NCBI RefSeq assembly: GCF_000613305.1
Contig: NZ_BAIO01000042.1
Span: forward strand, 1 to 11,217
Length of the DNA: 11,217 nucleotides
Source: Komagataeibacter kakiaceti JCM 25156
GTDB taxonomy: Bacteria > Pseudomonadota > Alphaproteobacteria > Acetobacterales > Acetobacteraceae
Reading direction: 5' to 3'
Below, one piece after another: positions 7,596 to 11,217 of this stretch. How positions within the stretch are numbered: the stretch's first letter is position 1; every line of letters begins with the position of its first letter. The position numbers were made by a program, and so were the translations under genes. A model generated the notes under the pieces. It worked only from the letters and a program-made list of their open reading frames with translations, did no database searches and was not told where the DNA came from.

Positions 7596-9190
7596 GACGG
7601 CATCCTCCCCATTACGGTCGCGCCCGACAGGTGCAGGGGAATGTCGGGATGGATGGAGGGCCGGGGCGGCGGGGCCGCCGGTTGGGGCGTCATGTCGTAC
7701 AGGGATGGCCAGAACGGGCGCATGGCCCGCGTCAGGGCAACGTAACGGTGGTACAGGCTGTCATAAACCGCCGCGCGCGCCGCATCGGGCCGGTAGGTGG
7801 TGCATGGCACGTCCAGCCCGTCCACCGCATGTTCCAGATCGGGATGGAGGCCAACGGCAACCGCCGCCGTCAGCGCGGCCCCCAGCGCACCGGCCTCCCG
7901 CACGCCGGAAATCTCGACCGGCATGTCCAGCACATCGGCAAAAAGCCGGGCGATGGCGGGCTGGCCACTTCCCCCGCCCGACACACCCAGCCGCGCCACC
8001 GGTCCGGTCTGGCGCAGGGCGGTGACGTGCATGCGGTGGTTGAAGACCATGCCCTCCACCATGGCCTGAAACAGGTCCGTGCGGTCGTGCCATGACTGCA
8101 CGCCAAAAAAGGACGCGCTGGCGGGCGCGGCATAAGGTGAGCCGAACAGGAAGGGATGGAAAAGCGGCAGGGTGCGGGCCTCTCGCGGGGTGGCCAGACG
8201 TGCCTCCACCTCGTTCATCAGCAGCCCGGTCGCCTCCCCGTCATCGGGCAGCAGCAGTTTCGCCATCCATTCCAGATTGCTTGACGAGGCAGGCGAGATC
8301 GCCATGCAGTTCCACAGCCCCCGGCGGTACCCCGCGCGGCAGGACCAGCCATCGCCCGTTACGGGGTGATCGCGGAACACCTCGTTGATGGAAAATGTCC
8401 CGGCGGTCAGCGACATGTCACCCGGGCGCGTATGGCCCATGCCCACGGCGGCGGCGGTGACATCATGCAATCCCGCCGCCACCGGCGTACCGGCAAGCAG
8501 GCCGGTGGCCGCCGCCGCCGCCGGGGTGACACACCCCGCGCGCGTGCAGGATTCCAGCATGGGTGGCAGGCAGTCCTGTATGGCCCCAAGCCCCAGAATA
8601 TCCAGTATTTCTGCGCTGTACCGCTGTGTCATCAGGTCGGTAAAGGCGGTGCTGGCCTCGGTCATGTCGGTTGCGATTTCACCCGTCAGGCACAGCCTGA
8701 TCCAGTCCTTGGCGAACAGGATGGAACCGATGGCATGGTAACGCTCCGGCTCATGATCGCGTATCCACGCAAGGAGCGTGCTGGCCGAATAGACATAGGG
8801 GCGTTGCCCCGTAACGGGCATGATCTGGTCCAGCACGCCGCGCGCGCGCCAGTTTTCATGCAGCGCGGTCGCACGGCTGTCGAGTGACATGATCCCACGC
8901 CCGAGCGGATTGCCCCCGCGGTCGAGCATGAACAGCCCATCCCCATGGGCCGTAAGCCCCACGGCCGCGATGGCCTGCCCGGGCAGGCCAGCATCCGCAA
9001 GCGCCATGCGGATGGTCTCCGCCACGCCCAGCCATGCCTCCCCCATATCGCGCTCGACATGGTGGGGCCGGTCCATGTGGCGGGCCAGCCGCCTGCGCCC
9101 CGTACCCATGATCTGGCCGGTTGGTGAAAAAATGACCGCCTTGGTGGCGGTCGAGCCGCAGTCAATTCCGATGATGAAGTCCCGGCGCAT
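7592..9190 (-). CDS. eryA: FGGY-family carbohydrate kinase, probable erythritol/polyol kinase (EryA role)
   Basis: ATP-dependent sugar/polyol kinase of 532 residues that starts the pathway by phosphorylating the imported polyol. Seen: the N-terminal phosphate-binding strand IGIDCGSTATKAV (7-19), a likely catalytic Asp243 in GLHDVTAAAVG, the ATP loop LTAGTFS (261-267), the FGGY C-terminal signature around EGMVFNHRMHV (379-389) and the adenosine loop GGGSGQ (405-410). Segments such as GDGLFMLD, SLDSRA, HEPERYHAIG and SSSNLEW resemble E. coli L-xylulokinase LyxK more than Brucella EryA as I recall them, so the exact substrate is uncertain. A 30-residue Pro-rich tail (about 500-532) extends past the usual kinase end and carries the overlap with the next gene. 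The start has a strong AGGAGGT 5 nt upstream. It is the first gene of the operon, divergent from the DeoR gene at 9414. The symbol is context-based. Confidence 0.82.
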   Translation of the reverse strand: MRRDFIIGIDCGSTATKAVIFSPTGQIMGTGRRRLARHMDRPHHVERDMGEAWLGVAETIRMALADAGLPGQAIAAVGLTAHGDGLFMLDRGGNPLGRGIMSLDSRATALHENWRARGVLDQIMPVTGQRPYVYSASTLLAWIRDHEPERYHAIGSILFAKDWIRLCLTGEIATDMTEASTAFTDLMTQRYSAEILDILGLGAIQDCLPPMLESCTRAGCVTPAAAAATGLLAGTPVAAGLHDVTAAAVGMGHTRPGDMSLTAGTFSINEVFRDHPVTGDGWSCRAGYRRGLWNCMAISPASSSNLEWMAKLLLPDDGEATGLLMNEVEARLATPREARTLPLFHPFLFGSPYAAPASASFFGVQSWHDRTDLFQAMVEGMVFNHRMHVTALRQTGPVARLGVSGGGSGQPAIARLFADVLDMPVEISGVREAGALGAALTAAVAVGLHPDLEHAVDGLDVPCTTYRPDAARAAVYDSLYHRYVALTRAMRPFWPSLYDMTPQPAAPPPRPSIHPDIPLHLSGATVMGRMPS

Positions 9191-9252
9191 CCCTGACCTC
9201 CTGATATCGAGCAGATGGCAACGGATTCAGACGCAATAAATAACATAATAAA

Positions 9253-9268
9253 TGTTACATATATCACA
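9253..9268. promoter_or_regulatory. CRP-like/operator site upstream of the kinase
   Basis: Minus-strand TGTGATATATGTAACA differs at two positions from the site at 4614-4629 and at one half-site position from the CRP consensus. It lies in an AT-rich patch about 65 nt upstream of the kinase start. A possible -10 (TATGTT, minus strand 9247-9242) follows closely, so a bound protein would cover the -35 region, more like repression than activation (inference). Confidence 0.42.
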
Positions 9269-9289
9269 TAAATACGTGATCGTATGTGA
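9264..9289. promoter_or_regulatory. Inverted repeat TCACAT/ATGTGA in the divergent promoter region
   Basis: TCACAT (9264-9269) and ATGTGA (9284-9289) form a 6-bp inverted repeat with a 14-nt centre that also contains GTGAT. It overlaps the site at 9253-9268, giving a cluster of TGTGA/TCACA half-sites. It lies between the divergently transcribed kinase and DeoR genes, as expected for shared control of both. Confidence 0.35.
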
Positions 9290-9340
9290 GGGAACCGGAT
9301 CGCATTCCGCCTGAAAAACCGCATGGACCTGACACGCACG

Positions 9341-9368
9341 TTGCATGTGGTAGGGTGGATGGTATTTT
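9341..9368 (+). promoter_or_regulatory. Possible sigma-70-type promoter of the second DeoR gene
   Basis: TTGCAT and TATTTT, each matching four of six consensus bases, are separated by 16 nt and lie 46 nt upstream of the ATG at 9414. Spacing and position fit a promoter reading rightward. The match is weak and alphaproteobacterial promoters vary, so this is only a candidate. The rest of the 9191-9413 intergenic stretch holds the AT-rich operator cluster and the kinase ribosome binding site. Confidence 0.25.
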
Positions 9369-9413
9369 CACGCAGGCTCCATCCCTCCCTTATGGCAAGG
9401 ATCGCTTTCCCGC

Positions 9414-10157
9414 ATGACCGATGACCTGGCCCCGGCCCTTTCCCGCGATTCCGCCCCCTCCCCCCGCCGCCGGGACAATGCTGGCCGCCAGCAGCGTATT
9501 CTTGACCTTCTGTTTGAAACGGGAAACGCCACGATCGATGACCTGGCGGCGCGGTTTGCCGTCAGTCGCATGACCATCCACCGCGACGCCAACGCGCTGG
9601 CGCGGCAGGGGTTGATCGAGAAACTGCATGGCGGCCTCGCCCTGCGTGACCGCACCGCCACGCGCAAGACCGTCACCTACCGCAAGGCGCGGGCGACCGA
9701 CAGCAAGCAGACCATCATCACGCACGCCGTATCCCTGATCCGGCCGGAACAGGTTCTGGTGCTGGATGATTCCACCACGGTGGCCGAAATGCTGCCCCTG
9801 CTGCCCGCGCTGGCGCCGCTGACCATCATCACCAACGCCATGGGGGTGATTACGGCCCTGACCCCTTATTCCGACCTGCGCCTGATCTGCCTGGGGGGAG
9901 ATTACAACCGCCCGCGCAACGCCTTTTTCGGACTTATCTGTGAACAGGCGGCGCGTGGGCTGCATGCCGACACCATGTTCCTGTCCACATCCGTAATCCA
10001 TGGCACCACCGCGTTCCAGACCAACCCCGATGTGGTCAAGATCAAGCGGGTGCTCATGGAAATATCCGACCGGACCATATTGCTGGCGGACAGTTCCAAG
10101 TTCCAGACAGGGGGCGTGTATCGACTGGGAGGCTTGATGCCTTTGATCTTGTCCTGA
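9414..10157 (+). CDS. DeoR-family transcriptional regulator, C-terminus altered by a frameshift
   Basis: DNA-binding regulator divergent from the kinase. The open frame gives 247 residues: a variable, Pro/Arg-rich N-terminus (1-24), winged helix at about 25-75 with [12 protein letters not shown] and LHGGL, then the sugar-phosphate-sensing domain with VLDDSTTVAEM, TNAMGVITAL, LGGDY and LLADSSKF. After YRLGG the frame runs into LMPLILS and stops. The missing ending is present in the next frame (10136-10246) and aligns without gaps to the intact DeoR protein encoded at 2988-3806. Restoring one base near 10134 would give about 277 residues. This may be a sequencing error, a recent mutation or a shortened functional protein. 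The ATG at 9414 has only a weak AAGGA 12 nt upstream. Its position suggests control of the kinase promoter. Confidence 0.8.
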   Translation: MTDDLAPALSRDSAPSPRRRDNAGRQQRILDLLFETGNATIDDLAARFAVSRMTIHRDANALARQGLIEKLHGGLALRDRTATRKTVTYRKARATDSKQTIITHAVSLIRPEQVLVLDDSTTVAEMLPLLPALAPLTIITNAMGVITALTPYSDLRLICLGGDYNRPRNAFFGLICEQAARGLHADTMFLSTSVIHGTTAFQTNPDVVKIKRVLMEISDRTILLADSSKFQTGGVYRLGGLMPLILS

Positions 10158-10246
10158 CCGATACCCAGCTCAAACCGGACATTCGTGAAAAACTGATTGC
10201 CGCCGGAGCCACGCTGGAAGTCTGTGATGGTCATGACGGTCGTTGA
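10134..10246 (+). pseudogene. Out-of-frame 3' end of the second DeoR gene
   Basis: In the frame starting at 10136 the DNA encodes DAFDLVLTDTQLKPDIREKL followed by about 17 more residues and a TGA at 10244-10246. This matches the final strand-helix of DeoR sensor domains and parallels [20 protein letters not shown] in the regulator at 2988. It is out of frame with the upstream part by one missing base, for example GGCTTGAT for GGCCTTGAT. The homology is seen directly; whether the indel is real cannot be judged here. Confidence 0.8.
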
Positions 10247-10300
10247 CAGGAAATAATAAACCTTTCCGGTCGCCGCCTTTTCAACAATGTGGCGTTTTTT

Positions 10301-10343
10301 GAAGCTTTTTGAAAAAAGCTTCACCAAAACTTTTTTTCCGTTT
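10301..10343. repeat. Palindromic intergenic repeat, copy B (possible weak terminator of the DeoR gene)
   Basis: GAAGCTTTTT and AAAAAGCTTC form a 10-bp stem with a two-base centre, followed by ACCAAAAC and a T7 run at 10331-10337. The core and tail (TTTTTGAAAAA, CACC, AAAACTTT) are shared with the copy at 4797. It lies 54 nt after the restored DeoR stop. The T-run is 8 nt from the stem, so termination is possible but not typical. Confidence 0.6.
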
Positions 10344-10364
10344 ATGGGATGGATATTTAGTATC

Positions 10365-10378
10365 TATCAAAATTGATA
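10365..10378. promoter_or_regulatory. AT-rich inverted repeat TATCAA-AA-TTGATA, possible promoter region of the small secreted gene
   Basis: A 14-bp inverted repeat opens an AT-rich stretch (10350-10410) in an otherwise GC-rich window. TTGATA could serve as a -35, with TACAAA 18 nt further on as a poor -10. This is a candidate only. The intergenic stretch 10247-10569 otherwise holds repeat copy B and the leader of the small gene at 10570. Confidence 0.25.
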
Positions 10379-10477
10379 AAATAATATTTATTAACGTACA
10401 AATCATTACATATCCTGCCCGCACCGTGCGACAGCCTGTAGCAGGGAATAATCAGGGCAAAAGGACGTAGGGAAACA

Positions 10478-10569
10478 GGAACCTCCACCTGTCTGGAATC
10501 GTTGGGACCGCACCGAAAGGCTTCCCTTGAAAAAAGCGTCCCGGCACATCCCGGCAACAGGAGGTTTCC
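10478..10569 (+). promoter_or_regulatory. Leader segment complementary to the Shine-Dalgarno of the small secreted gene
   Basis: GGAACCTCC at 10478-10486 can pair with GGAGGTTTCC at 10560-10569 (nine pairs, one bulged T), hiding the ribosome binding site directly before the ATG at 10570. A competing local hairpin ACAGG/CCTGT (10475-10479 with 10488-10492) would free it. The complementarity is seen; a regulatory switch is inference. Confidence 0.35.
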
Positions 10570-10869
10570 ATGTCTTACCCTGTAAGTCTTGGAATTATAT
10601 GTATGACCGTACTGGCCTCCGGCTATCCGGCGGTGGGGATGGCGCAGGCCACGCGCTCCCCTTCCGCCTTGACACCCGAAAAACCGGTCACGACCACCCC
10701 GCCGTCACGTGCTTTGACGGGTTCCGAATCAAAGTCATGGCCTTCTTTCCATCAGGACCGCAAATCCCATGAACAGCCGGAGCAATATCCGTCAGGCACC
10801 CCGCCCCGAAACCCGGACCCCGCCACCAGTGGGCAGCAGCAGACAAAACAGGCGGCTCCGTTGCAATAA
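10570..10869 (+). CDS. Small exported proline-rich protein, function unknown
   Basis: A 99-residue protein I do not recognise. The N-terminus is a plausible Sec signal peptide: a hydrophobic stretch at about residues 4-24 ending in GMAQA, with likely cleavage after residue 26. The mature part is short, polar and rich in Pro, Ser, Thr and Gln, with no Cys and no predicted globular pattern, so it is probably disordered in the periplasm or outside the cell. Coding is supported by a perfect AGGAGG 5 nt before the ATG, and by clear separation from the neighbouring DeoR gene. The N-terminal region has few positive charges for a signal peptide, which lowers certainty. It is not obviously linked to the polyol operon; the next gene downstream also encodes a small exported Pro-rich protein. 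Confidence 0.6.
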   Translation: MSYPVSLGIICMTVLASGYPAVGMAQATRSPSALTPEKPVTTTPPSRALTGSESKSWPSFHQDRKSHEQPEQYPSGTPPRNPDPATSGQQQTKQAAPLQ

Positions 10870-10907
10870 CGGCTCAGGGTTGACCAGCCACATTCCCCGG
10901 TAGTCGC

Positions 10908-11014
10908 GCATTCCTGAATGCATAGGGCGTTTTGGGGGGAACTTTCCTGACAAAAGGCGGCACCGGAAAACTTCCATCCCTTCCTGTCAGTCGGTTATTT
11001 TCCAGCAGCTTCCC
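10908..11014. repeat. Degenerate palindromic repeat, copy C, with adjacent small inverted repeat
   Basis: From GGCGGCACC (10956) to about 11014 this segment follows the right part of the copy at 4797 nearly base for base (AAAACTT, CAT, CGGTTATTTTC). Its left hairpin arm is lost or scrambled. Just upstream is a perfect GCATTC-CT-GAATGC inverted repeat (10908-10921). It fills most of the 220-nt gap between the two small genes, in which no other feature was seen. Confidence 0.5.
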
Positions 11015-11089
11015 ATCCATTGCATCTGCTGTCCTGTCTGAAAGTAACAGAAGGCCGGATCGACCTTTCCCCAGCAAGGTGCAAGAACA

Positions 11090-11217
11090 ATGATCATACA
11101 TGAAAAGAACAGGTGGGCGGCCCTGATCGTCATGGCTACCCTCCTGACCGGCGGGGAAGCCTGCGCGCAACCGCCCGTCATCGTGGGGCCGCCACCGCCC
11201 GGCGTGATCGTGCGGCG
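11090..11217 (+). CDS. Exported proline-rich protein, 5' part only (cut by window edge)
   Basis: The frame from the ATG at 11090 is open to the window edge, giving 42 residues and part of a further codon. The N-terminus is a good signal peptide: charged residues HEKNR at 4-8, a hydrophobic core WAALIVMATLL, and a cleavage site at ACAQ (after about residue 26). The mature part begins PPVIVGPPPPGVIV, a Pro/Val-rich stretch. AAGG lies 11 nt before the start, a long but usable spacing. A second ATG at 11100 is in another frame and stops quickly. I do not recognise the family. Like the gene at 10570 it encodes an exported Pro-rich protein, and the two may be functionally related (inference). Confidence 0.6.
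   Translation, partial: MIIHEKNRWAALIVMATLLTGGEACAQPPVIVGPPPPGVIVR

Noticed and set aside
10301..10343. Clear intrinsic terminator after the second DeoR gene
   Set aside because: The T-run is 8 nt away from the stem and the same element recurs where no terminator is needed, so it is listed as a repeat with only possible terminator activity.
1..11217. CRISPR array, tRNA, rRNA, transposase or phage genes
   Set aside because: No regularly spaced repeats, cloverleaf sequences, rRNA segments or mobile-element enzymes were seen.

Overview
The window is GC-rich with compact operons, and most of it (about 1-9190) is one minus-strand block of polyol catabolism genes. Protein style, base composition and a recurring palindromic intergenic repeat (a TTTTTGAAAAA-centred hairpin followed by CACC and an A-run) suggest an alphaproteobacterium, most likely an acetic acid bacterium of the Komagataeibacter/Gluconacetobacter type. 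That placement rests on my memory of such genomes and was not tested by any search.

Layout, reading the minus strand from right to left. Transcription unit 1 (9190 to 4881) holds an FGGY-family polyol kinase, a GlpD-like FAD dehydrogenase and a class I aldolase-like protein, packed with an ATGA overlap and a 3-nt gap. A 313-nt break (4568-4880) follows. It contains a palindromic repeat, a strong hairpin, a CRP-consensus-like site and a 23-bp palindrome. Transcription unit 2 (4567 to beyond the left edge) holds a triose-phosphate-isomerase-like protein, a DeoR-family repressor (ATGA overlap), an RpiB-like isomerase, a periplasmic sugar-binding protein and a ribose-type ABC ATPase that runs off the left edge. 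A permease is expected just outside the window.

The gene set matches the erythritol pathway described in Brucella and rhizobia: kinase EryA, dehydrogenase EryB, then isomerases leading to D-erythrose 4-phosphate. The TIM-like protein has Ser in place of the active-site Asn (SWKMN). The RpiB-like protein has Ser in place of both active-site His residues. These changes fit the tetrulose/erythrose-phosphate isomerases EryH and EryI better than housekeeping TpiA and RpiB. The xylose-isomerase-like racemase EryC is not in the window. Its usual slot after eryB is taken by the aldolase-like protein, whose role is the main open question.

Divergent from the kinase, on the plus strand (9414-10246), is a second DeoR-family regulator whose reading frame is broken by a one-base frameshift near 10134. 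The kinase promoter region and the TIM promoter region share a 16-bp near-palindrome (TGTGATATAT-N2-ACA type), so the two units are probably co-regulated.

The right end (10247-11217) is unrelated: two small plus-strand genes for exported, proline-rich proteins of unknown function, the second cut by the window edge. They are separated by non-coding DNA carrying further copies of the palindromic repeat. A 5'-leader segment complementary to the Shine-Dalgarno of the first small gene may form a translation-control structure.
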